Notes: generated by a model not told the origin, from the sequence alone. Numbered from the stretch's first letter, positions 44,211 to 54,238 are shown. The stretch: 64,000 nt of DNA from Lysobacter enzymogenes (GCF_017355525.1 NZ_CP067395.1:5158501-5222500); one strand, 5' to 3'. Made by a program: numbers and translations.

Positions 44211-45599
44211 ATGTCGGCAGTGCAAGGCGCCACCCTGTCCGGCGGACGGGTCCACACCGGAGAGTGGCGGGCGGTGGCGTTGTCGCTGGCCTATTTCTTC
44301 TGCGTGCTGACCGCGTACTACGTGATCCGCCCGGTGCGCGACCAGCTCAGCGCCGCGGTCGGTTCGACCCAACTGCCGTGGTTCTACGCCGCCTCGTTCC
44401 TGGCCACGCTGGCGCTGACGCCGGTGTTCTCGGCGCTGGTCTCGCGCTACCCGCGGCGCACCGTGGTGCCGGTGGTGTACGGCTTCTTCATCGCCTGCCT
44501 GATCGGCTTCGCGCCCTTGTTCGGCGACAGCGGCCCGCTCAGCGCGCACGCGCTCGGGGTGGTGTTCTTCGTCTGGATCAGCGTGTTCAACCTGTTCGTG
44601 GTGTCGGTGTTCTGGAGCTTCATGACCGACATCTGGAACGAAGGGCAGGCGCGGCGTTTGTTTCCGATCATCGCCGTCGGCGGCACGGTGGGGTCGCTGG
44701 TCGGCCCGGCGCTGACCCGCGCGCTGGTCGGCGAAATCGGCGTGGCGCCGCTGCTGTTGGTCTCGGCCGGGCTGCTGTGCGCGGCGCTGGCGCTGGTGCT
44801 GGCGCTCGGCCACTGGTCGCGCGTGCACGGCACCCGCCGCTTCGAAGGCCAGCACGAGGCGGCGATCGGCGGCGGCATGTTCGACGGGCTCAAGCAGATC
44901 TTCGCCAACCCGTTCGTGCGCTCGATGGCGATCCTGATGCTGCTCGGCGACTGGATCGGCACGGTCAACTACGGGCTGGTGGTCGACTATTCCAAGGCCA
45001 CCTTCGCCGACGCGGTCGCGCGCACGCGCTTCGCCGCCGACCTCGACCTGATGACCAACATCGTCGCGCTCAGCACCCAGGTCTTGATTACGCCGTGGCT
45101 GCTGTCGCGGCGCGGCGCGGCGGCGGTGATCGGGGTGTGGTCGGTGGTGACGGTGGCGGTGCTGGCCCTGGCCGCGCTGGTCGCCGACGCCTATGCGCCG
45201 CTGACCGAACTGTTCCCCGCTTACGGCGCGCTGGTCGCGCAACTGCCGGCGGGCGCGGCCGGCCTGATCGGCCCGCTGCCGGCGGTGGCGCTGGCGCTGG
45301 TGGTCAGCCGCGGCCTCGCCTACGGCATGGTCGGCCCGGCCCGCGAGAGCCTGTTCGCCAGCGCCGCGCGCACCTTGCGCTACAAGGGCAAGAACGCGGT
45401 CGACACCGCGGTGTGGCGGTTCGGCGACGTGATGGTCGCCAGCACCATGGTGGCGCTGCGCGGCGCCGGCGCCGGCGTGGCCGGCTTGGCCGGCATCAGC
45501 GCGGCGGTCGCGGTCGGCGCCGGCGTGGTCGGCTGGAACCTGACCCGCTGGGTGCAGCGCGGCGGCGCCGACGAGGCCGCGCGGGACCCGCGCGCATGA
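44211..45599 (+). CDS. MFS/TLC-like (ATP/ADP carrier superfamily) transporter, copy 1
   Basis: 462 residues with about 12 membrane helices. Characteristic sequence: ALSLAYFFCVLTAYYVIRPV followed by RDQLSAAVGS, then FFVWISVFNLFVVSVFWSFM, and RYKGKNAVDTAVWRFGD near the last helices. This set resembles the TLC nucleotide-carrier-like branch of MFS-type proteins seen in Xanthomonadaceae. Substrate unknown; nucleotide exchange has not been shown for these free-living homologues. The stop overlaps the next gene by 4 bp (ATGA), so the two are coupled. A paralogue lies at 48914. Confidence 0.82.
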   Translation: MSAVQGATLSGGRVHTGEWRAVALSLAYFFCVLTAYYVIRPVRDQLSAAVGSTQLPWFYAASFLATLALTPVFSALVSRYPRRTVVPVVYGFFIACLIGFAPLFGDSGPLSAHALGVVFFVWISVFNLFVVSVFWSFMTDIWNEGQARRLFPIIAVGGTVGSLVGPALTRALVGEIGVAPLLLVSAGLLCAALALVLALGHWSRVHGTRRFEGQHEAAIGGGMFDGLKQIFANPFVRSMAILMLLGDWIGTVNYGLVVDYSKATFADAVARTRFAADLDLMTNIVALSTQVLITPWLLSRRGAAAVIGVWSVVTVAVLALAALVADAYAPLTELFPAYGALVAQLPAGAAGLIGPLPAVALALVVSRGLAYGMVGPARESLFASAARTLRYKGKNAVDTAVWRFGDVMVASTMVALRGAGAGVAGLAGISAAVAVGAGVVGWNLTRWVQRGGADEAARDPRA

Positions 45600-46486
45600 C
45601 CCGCCGCGGTTGGCGGCCGTGGCCGCGCAACCCGTGGCTGCAACGGCTGTTCGTCGGCGCGGTGCTGATCGCGCTGGGCTGCCTGGCCTGGGGTTTTTTC
45701 TGGGAGCCGCGGCAACTGGTCGAACGCGACCACGAACTGGCCCTGCCGGGCTGGCCGCGCGACTGCGACGGCCTGCGCCTGGACGTGATCGCCGACACCC
45801 ACACCGGTTCGCCGCACAACGGCCTGGACAAGCTGGACGAGATCGTCGCCCGGCTGATCGCCAGCGACGCGCCGGCGGTGCTGATGGCCGGCGACTACGT
45901 GATCCTCAGCGTGCTCGGCGGCAGCTACATCTCGGCCGACGAACTCGCCCCGCACCTCAAGCCGCTGACCGCGCGCAAGCCGGTCTACGCCGTGCTCGGC
46001 AACCACGACTGGTGGAAGGACGGCCTGCGCGTGCGCGCGGCGCTGGAAGCGGCCGGGGTGACCGTGCTGGAAGACCAGGCGCGCGAAGTGCGCTTGAACG
46101 GATGCCGGTTGTGGATCGTCGGCATCGGCGATAAATGGGAAACCCGCCACGACATTCCCGCCGCGTTCGCGCAGGTGAGCGACGACGCGCCGGCGATCGC
46201 GCTGACCCACAACCCCGACCTGTTGCCCGACATCCCGCCGCGCGCCACGCTGACCATCGCCGGCCACACCCACGGCGGCCAGGTGCGGCTGCCGTGGCTC
46301 GGCACGCCGGTGCTGCCGGCGCAGGAGCGCTACGCCGGCGGCTACATCGTCGAGAACGGCAAATCGCTGTTCGTGTCGACCGGCATCGGCACCAGCATCT
46401 TGCCGGTGCGGTTCGGGGTGCCGCCGGAGATTTCGCGGCTGAAGCTGCGTGCCGCGGCGCATGCGCCGGCGCAAGCCGCGCGCTGA
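45596..46486 (+). CDS. Membrane-anchored metallophosphoesterase (YaeI-like)
   Basis: 296 residues. One N-terminal helix (about 18-34, LFVGAVLIALGCLAWGFF), then a calcineurin-type phosphoesterase: DVIADTHTG (metal ligands D and H), MAGDYV, LGNHDWW, LTHNPDL and GHTHGGQVRLP. Residues are intact, so a functional di-metal enzyme is expected at the cytoplasmic or periplasmic face. The YaeI-like family is associated with phosphodiester hydrolysis on lipids or peptides. ATGA overlap with the upstream transporter implies coupled translation. Confidence 0.88.
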   Translation: MTRRGWRPWPRNPWLQRLFVGAVLIALGCLAWGFFWEPRQLVERDHELALPGWPRDCDGLRLDVIADTHTGSPHNGLDKLDEIVARLIASDAPAVLMAGDYVILSVLGGSYISADELAPHLKPLTARKPVYAVLGNHDWWKDGLRVRAALEAAGVTVLEDQAREVRLNGCRLWIVGIGDKWETRHDIPAAFAQVSDDAPAIALTHNPDLLPDIPPRATLTIAGHTHGGQVRLPWLGTPVLPAQERYAGGYIVENGKSLFVSTGIGTSILPVRFGVPPEISRLKLRAAAHAPAQAAR

Positions 46487-46549
46487 AGGCTTGCCTGGCG
46501 CCGGCGCAGGGTAAAAACTCGGCGCATCCAGGGACGCGGAGGCGGGGAC

Positions 46550-47755
46550 ATGGGGATCGCGAAGCAGTGGATCGGCGTCGTTCTGGCGCTGTGCCTGTCG
46601 ATCGCAAGCGCGGGGATGCCGGCGCGCGCCGACTCGTGGGAACTGCCCAAGGTCGAAAGCTATTTCTCCGGCGACCGGCAATGGCGGCTGGAAGTGCGGC
46701 CGCGGCCGATCGAGAGCCAGCTGAAGTACTTCGAGGACGGCATGGAAGGGCGCGACGCGGCCGGAGGTTTGGCCGGCGCCAGCCAAAAATCCGCCGAAGC
46801 GAGCTTGCAGCGCCGGCAGGGCGAGCGCTGGACTACCGTCTGGGAAGGGCCCTTGCTCAACGATGTGGCCCCGGTTTCCGCTTTGGTAGCGCCCGACGGC
46901 CGCTTCGTGACTTTCGACAACTGGCACAGCACCGGCTACGGGCCCAAAACCGTGGTGATCTACGACACCGCCGGACGCGCGGTGCGTTCGATGGGGCTCA
47001 AGGACTTTCTGCCGCCGGCCTATGTGGCGATCCTGGGACGCAGCGTCAGTTCGATCATGTGGAGCGGAGAACATCGTATTTCCAAAGACGGGCGCCGGGT
47101 GCTGGTGAACGTGTACGCGCCGCAGGACGACGAGGGCGGCAAGCCGATGAAGTACGTCGACATCGCCTTCGACCTGGAAACCGGGCGACAGCTGCCGAAT
47201 ACCGGAAAAGCCTGGGCTGCAGCGGCGAAAACCGCCGAGCGCGACTATCGCGAAAAACAGTCCAAGGACGCGGTCGAGTTGGCCGAGTTCACCGCGCCCT
47301 TGCGCGCGCCGAACAGCGAAAAAGAGCTGGACTGGCGACGCTACGCATATGAGGCGTGGGGACGGCTGACGCAGGATTCCGACGGCGCCAGCCCGTATGT
47401 CCTGGTGATCGGAGCCGGCGATGAGACCGACCCCGAGACCACCCGTGGCGTTCTGCAGGAGTTGTTGGCGGGAGTTGCGGCGCCCAAGCGAACCGTAATG
47501 TTGCTGGGTCCCTCGCAGGACGAACTGCAGCGCTCGATCGAGGAGGAAGCCGCGGCCGCGCCGCCCGGCAAGCTCGCAGGGCGGCGCGTTTATGTGGTCG
47601 CCGACGCCGCCCGCTATGAGGCGATGGCGAAGGCTTTGCAGCGCAGCGGCGCGGACTGTGTGCGGATCGATCCGGCGGTGGCGATCGAGCAACGACCGCA
47701 ACGGCTGAAGAACTTCATCGAATTTCGCCGTCGCCAGGATACGGCCGAGTTGTAG
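46550..47755 (+). CDS. Uncharacterised exported protein
   Basis: 401 residues with a signal peptide (GVVLALCLSIASAGMPARAD). The mature part begins with a beta-rich region (YFSGDRQWRLEVRPRPIESQ, APDGRFVTFDNWHSTGYGPK) that resembles WD/beta-propeller-like blades, and ends with an alpha/beta region (SPYVLVIGAGDETDPETTRG). I recognise no family. Codon choice in this gene is slightly less GC-biased than in its neighbours. It is probably separate from the phosphoesterase 64 bp upstream, but on the same strand. Confidence 0.68.
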   Translation: MGIAKQWIGVVLALCLSIASAGMPARADSWELPKVESYFSGDRQWRLEVRPRPIESQLKYFEDGMEGRDAAGGLAGASQKSAEASLQRRQGERWTTVWEGPLLNDVAPVSALVAPDGRFVTFDNWHSTGYGPKTVVIYDTAGRAVRSMGLKDFLPPAYVAILGRSVSSIMWSGEHRISKDGRRVLVNVYAPQDDEGGKPMKYVDIAFDLETGRQLPNTGKAWAAAAKTAERDYREKQSKDAVELAEFTAPLRAPNSEKELDWRRYAYEAWGRLTQDSDGASPYVLVIGAGDETDPETTRGVLQELLAGVAAPKRTVMLLGPSQDELQRSIEEEAAAAPPGKLAGRRVYVVADAARYEAMAKALQRSGADCVRIDPAVAIEQRPQRLKNFIEFRRRQDTAEL

Positions 47756-47862
47756 GCAGAAGACAGCCGGAGCGACTGCGCGTTCCGCTGCGGAATCCGT
47801 ATCGAAAACGGTGAGATGCGTTCGGGCGACGCAAGGACGCGCAGCCCGCGTCGGGCCCGAAA

Positions 47863-48513
47863 CTAGGCGCTGATGCGCACACCGGCCACGCAGGCGCGCC
47901 CCTGCGCCGGATCGCGGTCGTCGTAGGTGCGCAGGCTCACCTCGACCTTGCCGCGCACGAAGCTCAAGGGCTCGATGCCGCGGAAGCCGAAGCCCGGGTC
48001 GGGCGCATGCTCGGCCAGCGCGGTCTGCTCGAAACCCTGGTTCGACAGCGCGCGGCGATAACCGTCGAGATCGAGCGCGCAGATCGCGGCCGTGTCGGCA
48101 GGCTGAGCGCGATCCGTGCGCGCGTCGATGAAATCGAAATCCAGCCGGCTCGGCGGCTGGCCCTGGCGGTACGACACCGAGGCCAGGCTGTACGCCCAGT
48201 CGGCGCTGAGCCGGCCGGACGCGCCGTACTCGGTGCGGTCGGCGGAATGGATGCGGACCGGCAGGCCGGTCTGGCGTTCGATGTCGTCCGGCGCCAGGTC
48301 GGCGGCGCCGTGGACGCTGTCGATCAGCTTGAGCACGCGGGAAATGAGCTGTGCGGATTCGATCGGGGCGGACGCATCGGCGAGCGATGGGGTCATGGCG
48401 GCGTTCTCCTTGGCCGGCACGTGAGTGAAGGTCGGACCGGTACAGGCCGGCGCCAGCAGCACGCACAGCCAGATCGGTCGGAACCGCGAGGCGACGGCGT
48501 CGATAGCGTGCAT
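47863..48513 (-). CDS. Uncharacterised exported (possible lipo-) protein
   Basis: 216 residues starting MHAIDAVASRFRPIWLCVLL. The segment CVLLAPACTG could be a weak lipobox (Cys about 24), but the -3 and -2 positions are unusual. The mature part is alpha/beta with IDSVHGAADLAPDDIERQTG, SYRQGQPPSRLDFDFIDART and a C-terminal YDDRDPAQGRACVAGVRISA. No family recognised. ATG at 48513 was chosen for the hydrophobic start; the frame extends to 48570. Confidence 0.6.
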   Translation of the reverse strand: MHAIDAVASRFRPIWLCVLLAPACTGPTFTHVPAKENAAMTPSLADASAPIESAQLISRVLKLIDSVHGAADLAPDDIERQTGLPVRIHSADRTEYGASGRLSADWAYSLASVSYRQGQPPSRLDFDFIDARTDRAQPADTAAICALDLDGYRRALSNQGFEQTALAEHAPDPGFGFRGIEPLSFVRGKVEVSLRTYDDRDPAQGRACVAGVRISA

Positions 48514-48913
48514 GGCATCCTGCTCGGGCGGTTTCCCGGCAAGGCTATCGGGCACGGCCGGGTGGGGCAACGCGGCCGGTTCGAAGCGTGTGGCCGGTCG
48601 CGGAATCTTCGGCTTCTGCGATGAATCGATGCCGGCGTGGCACAGCCAGTGAGTAGATCATCGCTTCGCTTGCGATGAACAGGTCGCACGCCGCCCCCCA
48701 TGCCAAAGGTCGGGATGACCATCCGCAGACGCCGCCGGGCGCATCGCGAGGCTAATTTGGCCACGGGAAAAAGGGAGCTGCGACCATGCGCGAGCCGTGC
48801 GAACGGTGCGGATGCGGTTGCGCGCGTGCGCCGACGGGCGCGCCGCGCGGCGACGATGAAACTTGCGGATACGCCCGCGCCCGCGCCCGCGCCTGCGAAC
48901 GCGGAGCGCGCGC
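48514..48913. other. Divergent intergenic region (400 bp)
   Basis: Lies between the exported protein and transporter copy 2. No gene, hairpin terminator or known operator stands out. It must hold both promoters. Confidence 0.4.
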
Positions 48914-50257
48914 ATGAGCGACCTGCGCAAGACCTTCGCGCAAACGCCGCCGCTGTGGTGGTCGCTGCTGTATTTCTTCTGCCTGCTGTGCGGCTACTAC
49001 GTGCTGCGCCCGGTGCGCGATGCGATGGGCGCCTCGGCCGACGCGGCCACGGTGTTCCCGCACGCCTGGATCGACTGGGCGCGCGGCCACGGCTGGGAAC
49101 TCAAGGACTTCGTGTTGCAGGTGTTGTTCACCTGCACCTTCGTGGCGATGCTCGCCTTGCAGCCGGTGTACGGCGCGCTGGTCGCGCGTTTCCCGCGGCG
49201 CGCGCTGCTGCCGCTGGTGTACGGCGTGTTCATCGTCTGCCTGTTCGGCTTCCACTGGGCCTTCCATGCCCAGGTGCCGGGGCGCGGCATGGTGTTCTTC
49301 GTCTGGACCGCGGTGTTCAACCTGTTCGCGGTGACGGTGTTCTGGAGCTACATGGCCGATGTGTTCGACGACCGCCAGGCGCGCCGCGTCTACGGCTACA
49401 TCGGCGCCGGCGGCACCGCCGGCGCGGTGATCGGGCCGATGCTGACGCAATGGCTGGCGCAGCCGTTGGGCGTGGCGAACCTGCTGTTGGTCTCGGCCGG
49501 CTTCCTGTCGGTGTGCGTGCTGTGCGTGGTGCGCCTGCGGCCGTGGGCGATCGCGCGCGAACGCGCCAGCGGCGCGGCCAGCGGCGAGGTCGCGATGGGC
49601 GGCTCGGTGTGGGCCGGGCTCAAGCTGGTGTGGCAGCGCCCGGCCCTGCGCGCGATGGCGATCACCCTGTTTTTCAGCGTCGGCGCGGCGACCTTGCTGT
49701 ACAACCAGCAGTCGGCGATCGCGCGCGAGTTCTATCCCAGCGCCGAAGCGGCGACCCGCTATTTCGCCCGCATCGACAGCGCGGTGAACCTGCTGGCGAT
49801 CCTGATCCAGCTGTTGCTCACGCGCTGGCTGCTGGGCCGCTACGGCGTCGCGCCGGCGCTGCTGATGCCGGGCCTGGTGCTGATGCTCGGCTTCGCCGCG
49901 TTGATGGCCTCGCCGCTGCCGATGATGGTGGCGGTGGTGCAGATCGCCCAGCGCGCCAGCGAGTTCGCCCTGTCCAAGCCGGCGCGCGAGACCCTGTACA
50001 CGCGCATGGACCGGCCTTCGCGCTACAAAGGCAAGGCGGTGATCGACACCGCGGTGTTCCGCGGCACCGACCTGGCCTTCGTCTGGATCCACAAGGCCGT
50101 GGCCGTGCTCGGCACGCCCGCGGTGTTCGCCGCCGGCGCGCTCGCCGCCGCGGGCATGACCGCCGGCGCCTGGAGCATCGTGCGCGCGCAGCGCGCGCTG
50201 CCTGGCGCGGCCGAACCGACTTCCTCCATCCAACCCGACCTACGAGGTGCCGCATGA
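48914..50257 (+). CDS. MFS/TLC-like (ATP/ADP carrier superfamily) transporter, copy 2
   Basis: 447 residues, about 12 helices. Paralogue of the carrier at 44211: LLYFFCLLCGYYVLRPVRDA, FFVWTAVFNLFAVTVFWSYM and RYKGKAVIDTAVFRGTDLAF correspond position for position. Substrate unknown. Its TGA overlaps the ATG of the following exported epimerase-like gene by 4 bp (ATGA), mirroring copy 1's coupling to a phosphoesterase. Confidence 0.82.
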   Translation: MSDLRKTFAQTPPLWWSLLYFFCLLCGYYVLRPVRDAMGASADAATVFPHAWIDWARGHGWELKDFVLQVLFTCTFVAMLALQPVYGALVARFPRRALLPLVYGVFIVCLFGFHWAFHAQVPGRGMVFFVWTAVFNLFAVTVFWSYMADVFDDRQARRVYGYIGAGGTAGAVIGPMLTQWLAQPLGVANLLLVSAGFLSVCVLCVVRLRPWAIARERASGAASGEVAMGGSVWAGLKLVWQRPALRAMAITLFFSVGAATLLYNQQSAIAREFYPSAEAATRYFARIDSAVNLLAILIQLLLTRWLLGRYGVAPALLMPGLVLMLGFAALMASPLPMMVAVVQIAQRASEFALSKPARETLYTRMDRPSRYKGKAVIDTAVFRGTDLAFVWIHKAVAVLGTPAVFAAGALAAAGMTAGAWSIVRAQRALPGAAEPTSSIQPDLRGAA

Positions 50258-51381
50258 CCATCGATCGCCGCGAATTCATCGCCGCCGGCGCGGCCGGCCT
50301 GAGCCTGCTCGCGCTGCCTGCCGGCGCGCTCGCCGCGGCCAAGCCGAAACCGCTGAAGCTGCTGGTGCTCGGCGGCACCGGTTTCCTCGGCCCGCACTTC
50401 GTCGAGGCCGCGCGCAAGCGCGGGCACACGCTGACCTTGTTCAACCGCGGCAAGACCAACCCGGACAAGTTTTCCGGCGAGGACTATCGCGACATCGAGC
50501 AGTTGCACGGCGATCGCAAGACCGATCTTTCGGCGCTGGAAGGCGAGCGCAAGTGGGATGCGGTGCTCGACACCTCGGCTTACATTCCGGCGGACGTGAC
50601 CCGTTCGGGCAAGCTGCTCGCGCCGAAGGTCAAGCAATATCTGTTGGTCTCGACCATTTCGGTCTACGCCAAGAACGACGTGCCCGCCGACGAGAATTCG
50701 CCGCTGGCGGTGCTGGCCGATCCGACCGTCGACAAGGTCAGCAACGAAACCTACGGCGGCCTCAAGGCGCTGTGCGAGAAGGCCGCCGAAGCCGAGCTGC
50801 CGGGCCGCACGACGGTGGTGCGGCCGGGGCTGATCGTCGGCCCCGGCGACAACAGCGACCGCTTCACCTACTGGCCGGCGCGCGCCGACCGCGGCGGCGA
50901 GATCCTCGCGCCCGGCAGCGCGCAGGACCCGACCCAGTTCATCGACGTGCGCGATCTCGCCGCGTTCCTGCTGTCGACGATCGAGAACGGCCATGTCGGC
51001 GTCTACAACGCCGACGGCGAGCCCGGCGCGTTGACGATGGGCGCGGTGTTGCGCGAATCGCAGCGTGTGGCGGGCAAGAAGTCGACCCTGACCTGGGTGC
51101 CGGCGGACTTCCTGGAAGCGCAGAAGGTCTCGGCCTGGGGCGACATGCCGGCGTGGATTCCGGCGCGCGGCGAATACGCCGGCTTCGGCCGCACCTCGGT
51201 GAGCAAGGCGCGCGCGGCGGGCCTGAGCTACCGGCCGCTGCGCGACACCGTGCGCGACACGCTCGCGTGGTGGCGCAAGCTGCCCGAGGAGCGTCGGGCC
51301 AAGCCGAAGGCCGGGTTGCCGGCGCAGCGCGAAGCCGAAGTGTTGGCGGCATGGCATGCGCAGGAGAAGAAGGGCGGCTGA
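50254..51381 (+). CDS. Tat-exported NAD-dependent epimerase/dehydratase-like protein
   Basis: 375 residues. The start is a twin-arginine signal (DRREFIAAGAAGLSLLALPA, cleavage near ALAAAK), so a folded, cofactor-loaded protein is probably exported. The body is an extended SDR: KLLVLGGTGFLGPHFVEAAR (cofactor loop), LLVSTISVYA, Y-x-x-x-K in TYGGLKALCEKAAE, and a C-terminal region like isoflavone-reductase/UDP-glucuronate-epimerase relatives. An NAD(P)-dependent enzyme in the periplasm is unusual. Coupled to the transporter upstream by ATGA overlap. Confidence 0.85.
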   Translation: MTIDRREFIAAGAAGLSLLALPAGALAAAKPKPLKLLVLGGTGFLGPHFVEAARKRGHTLTLFNRGKTNPDKFSGEDYRDIEQLHGDRKTDLSALEGERKWDAVLDTSAYIPADVTRSGKLLAPKVKQYLLVSTISVYAKNDVPADENSPLAVLADPTVDKVSNETYGGLKALCEKAAEAELPGRTTVVRPGLIVGPGDNSDRFTYWPARADRGGEILAPGSAQDPTQFIDVRDLAAFLLSTIENGHVGVYNADGEPGALTMGAVLRESQRVAGKKSTLTWVPADFLEAQKVSAWGDMPAWIPARGEYAGFGRTSVSKARAAGLSYRPLRDTVRDTLAWWRKLPEERRAKPKAGLPAQREAEVLAAWHAQEKKGG

Positions 51382-51466
51382 CCCAGCGCCCATCCGCGAC
51401 CGCCGCCACGCCGCAAGCGCCGCCGCAGGCCTTATGCTGCCGGCTTCGTTCACCGGAGCACCGCCC

Positions 51467-51817
51467 ATGCCTTGGCTAGCCGTCGTCCTGATCGCCGTGG
51501 TCGCCTTGCTCCACGCCTGGTTCCTGGTCCTGGAAATGTTCCTGTGGACCAAGCCGATCGGCATGAAGACCTTCCGCATGAACGCGGACAAGGCCGAGCA
51601 GACCAAGGTGCTGGCGGCGAACCAGGGCCTGTACAACGGCTTCCTCGTCGCCGGCCTGGTCTGGGCGCTGGTGTGCGCGCGCCACGACGTAGCGACGTTC
51701 TTCCTGGCCTGCGTGGTCGTCGCCGGCGCGTTCGGCGCGGCGACCGTCAGCCGCCGGATCTTCTACGTGCAGGCGGTGCCGGCGCTGGCCGCGCTGGCGG
51801 CGCTGTGGCTGTTGTGA
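51467..51817 (+). CDS. DUF1304 family membrane protein
   Basis: 116 residues, four helices. WLAVVLIAVVALLHAWFLVL followed by EMFLWTKPIGMKTFRM and ANQGLYNGFLVAGLVWALVC are typical of DUF1304, a small inner-membrane family of unknown function. ATG at 51467 preceded by CGGAG. It converges on wrbA. Confidence 0.88.
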   Translation: MPWLAVVLIAVVALLHAWFLVLEMFLWTKPIGMKTFRMNADKAEQTKVLAANQGLYNGFLVAGLVWALVCARHDVATFFLACVVVAGAFGAATVSRRIFYVQAVPALAALAALWLL

Positions 51818-51930
51818 GCGCGGCGGCCGCAGACCGCGGCCGGTTTCCGCAACGACGCGATTGAGTCGCGCCGACGGATCGAATCGCCGCAACCGGCGCC
51901 TTGCAGCGCCGGCCGCGGCCCCGCGCCGGC

Positions 51931-52530
51931 TCAGCCGTGCAGCTTGATCGCCGTCTGCGCCACTTCGCGGCCTTGATAATGCGCCGCGTCCAGCTCGTTC
52001 TGGGTCGGCTGGCGCGAGCCGTCGCCGCCGGTGATGGTGGTGGTGCCGTAAGGCGAGCCGCCGGTGACCTCGTCCAGGCGCATCTGACCGGCATAGCCGT
52101 AGTTCAAGCCGACGATCACCATGCCGAAGTGCAGCAGGTTGGTGATGATCGAGAACAGCGTGGTCTCCTGGCCGCCGTGCTGGGTCGCGGTCGAGGTGAA
52201 CGCCGCGCCGACCTTGCCGTGCAGCGCGCCCTTGGCCCACAGCCCGCCGGCCTGATCGAGGAAGTTGGCCATCTGCGACGACATCCGGCCGAAGCGCGTG
52301 CCGGTGCCGACGACGATGGCGTCGTAATGCTCCAGATCGGCGATCTGCGCGACCGGCGCGGTCTGATCGAGCTTGTAGTGCGACTTGCGCGCGACCTCCT
52401 CCGGCACCAGCTCGGGCACGCGCTTGATGTCGACCTGCGCGCCGGCCTCGCGCGCGCCTGCGGCCACGGCTTCGGCCATTTTTTCGCAATGGCCGTACGC
52501 GGAGTAATACAGAACCAGAACTTTCGCCAT
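51931..52530 (-). CDS. wrbA: NAD(P)H:quinone oxidoreductase, flavodoxin-like
   Basis: 199 residues, standard length. [20 protein letters not shown] at the start binds FMN phosphate; [20 protein letters not shown] and [19 protein letters not shown] are WrbA-specific segments, as is [20 protein letters not shown]. The enzyme reduces quinones by two electrons, avoiding semiquinones and oxidative stress. ATG at 52530. No obvious regulatory site upstream. Confidence 0.95.
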   Translation of the reverse strand: MAKVLVLYYSAYGHCEKMAEAVAAGAREAGAQVDIKRVPELVPEEVARKSHYKLDQTAPVAQIADLEHYDAIVVGTGTRFGRMSSQMANFLDQAGGLWAKGALHGKVGAAFTSTATQHGGQETTLFSIITNLLHFGMVIVGLNYGYAGQMRLDEVTGGSPYGTTTITGGDGSRQPTQNELDAAHYQGREVAQTAIKLHG

Positions 52531-52997
52531 CTCGGTCGCCTCGGGTTGGGACAGGGCGATGAGACTAGGCCGCGGATATTTCACGCGGTGTGACGGGCGT
52601 CGGCGATCGCCGTTGCGGGAGGGTCGTCCGGCCAGACGCTGTCGTTCCGTACCGCGGCCGCGCGAGCGCAACGCATCGAACCTGAAGGCCCTCGCGCGAC
52701 AGCGTCGGCCACCTTGCCGCACGCAGCCGCATGCGACTAGCCCGCGATCCGGGACAGTCAGTCCCGATCCGCGCCGTTTTCGCCAAACCCCGCAACGCCA
52801 AGGCTTGCGCGCATCGTCCCCGGTCCGGAACAATGCGGACGCGGCGCTGCGGTTTATCCGCCCGCAGCGCCCGCCTAGAGTGCACGCACTCGCCGGCACG
52901 CCGCACCGGCCCGCTTCCCCGCCGAATCCCCCTCTCCCATCGTCATGCCGGTGCGCCGCCCGCGCGCGCCGGCGATGTCCCGTCTTCGGAGTCCGCC
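52531..52997. other. Intergenic region (467 bp)
   Basis: Between wrbA and the MFS gene. I find no supported gene; a minus-strand frame at 52565-52906 is Arg-rich, without family features. No terminator or clear operator seen. Confidence 0.4.
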
Positions 52998-54179
52998 GTG
53001 TTGCTCCCCCTGATCCTGCTGTCGGCCGCCGGTTTCACCGTGCTGACGACCGAATTCATCCTCGTCGGCCTGCTGCCTTCGCTCTCGCGCGACCTCGGCG
53101 TCAGCGTGTCGCAGGCCGGCCTGCTGGTCACCTTGTTCGCGTTCGCGGTCGCCGCCAGCGGCCCGTTCCTGACCGCTTATTTCGCCCGCTTCGAACGCAA
53201 GCGCTTGTTCATCGTCGTGCTGCTGCTGTTCGCCGCGTCGAACGTGGTCGCGGCGATGGCGCCGAACCTCGGAGTGATGGCGTTCGCGCGCCTGATCCCG
53301 GCGCTCGGCGTGCCGGTGTTCTGGGCGCTGGCCAGCGAAACCGCGGTCGACATCGCCGGGCAGGAACGCGCCGGCCGCGCGATCTCGATGATTTCCTTCG
53401 GCGTGATCTGCGCCACGGTGATCGGCGTTCCGACCGGCACGCTGATCGCCGACGCGTTCGGCTGGCGCGCGGCATTCGTCGCGCTGGCCGTAGCCTCGCT
53501 GCTCAAGGCCGGCATGCTCTACGCCTTCCTGCCCGACAGCCGCGGCGCGCAACCGCCGAAGCTGGCCGAACAATTCCGAGTGCTGCGCGACCCGCGCGTG
53601 GTCGGCCACGTGCTGATGTCGGTGCTGCTGTTCGCCGGCATGTTCACTGCCTACACGTATCTGGCCGACCTGTTCGAGCGCCTGGCCGGCTTCAACGGCG
53701 CGGTGGTCGGCTGGGCGCTGATGGCGTTCGGCGCGGTCGGCCTGATCGGCAACACCCTCGGCGGCCGCATCGTCGACCGCCATCCGCTGCGCGCCTCGCT
53801 GATCTTCAGCGTGCCGCTGGCGATGGGCCTGATCCTGGTCGCGCCGTCGGTGCAGGCGCTGCCGTTGTTCGCGCTCGCGCTGGCGCTGTGGGGCATCACC
53901 CAGGCCGCGCTGTTTCCGGTCAGCCACGTGCGGGTGATGAAGTCGGCGCCGCAGGCGCCGGCGTTCGCCGCCGCGCTCAACGTGTCCGGCGCGAATCTCG
54001 GCATCGGCGTCGGCGCGATCGTCGGCGGGCGGGTGATCGATGCGGTCGGCGTCGGCGGCGTGGGCTATGCCGCCGCGGCTTTGGTCGGCGTGTCGGTGTT
54101 GCTCGGTCTGGCGCTGATGTCGGCCGAACGCTCGGCGGCGCAGCGCGCTGCGCATGCGCCGGCGGAAACGGTCGCGTAA
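52998..54179 (+). CDS. MFS transporter, DHA1 (AraJ/YdhP-like)
   Basis: 393 residues, 12 helices. [20 protein letters not shown] in helix 1 and [20 protein letters not shown] (loop 2-3 motif A equivalent) with [20 protein letters not shown] fit the drug/arabinose efflux group DHA1. Likely exports small molecules by proton antiport; substrate unknown. The GTG at 52998 is used; the frame is open upstream but Arg/Pro-rich. Tail converges on the next MFS gene with 59 bp between. Confidence 0.85.
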   Translation: MLLPLILLSAAGFTVLTTEFILVGLLPSLSRDLGVSVSQAGLLVTLFAFAVAASGPFLTAYFARFERKRLFIVVLLLFAASNVVAAMAPNLGVMAFARLIPALGVPVFWALASETAVDIAGQERAGRAISMISFGVICATVIGVPTGTLIADAFGWRAAFVALAVASLLKAGMLYAFLPDSRGAQPPKLAEQFRVLRDPRVVGHVLMSVLLFAGMFTAYTYLADLFERLAGFNGAVVGWALMAFGAVGLIGNTLGGRIVDRHPLRASLIFSVPLAMGLILVAPSVQALPLFALALALWGITQAALFPVSHVRVMKSAPQAPAFAAALNVSGANLGIGVGAIVGGRVIDAVGVGGVGYAAAALVGVSVLLGLALMSAERSAAQRAAHAPAETVA

Positions 54180-54238
54180 CCGCCGCGTAACCGCCGCGCT
54201 GCGGTTTGCGTTCGCCGCGCGTGCGGCGAACGCGTCGC

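Noticed and set aside
48658..48930. 90-codon minus-strand ORF opposite the transporter start
   Set aside because: Highly basic shadow; overlaps the transporter gene start.
52565..52906. 113-codon minus-strand ORF
   Set aside because: Arg-rich and without any domain; no ribosome-binding site.
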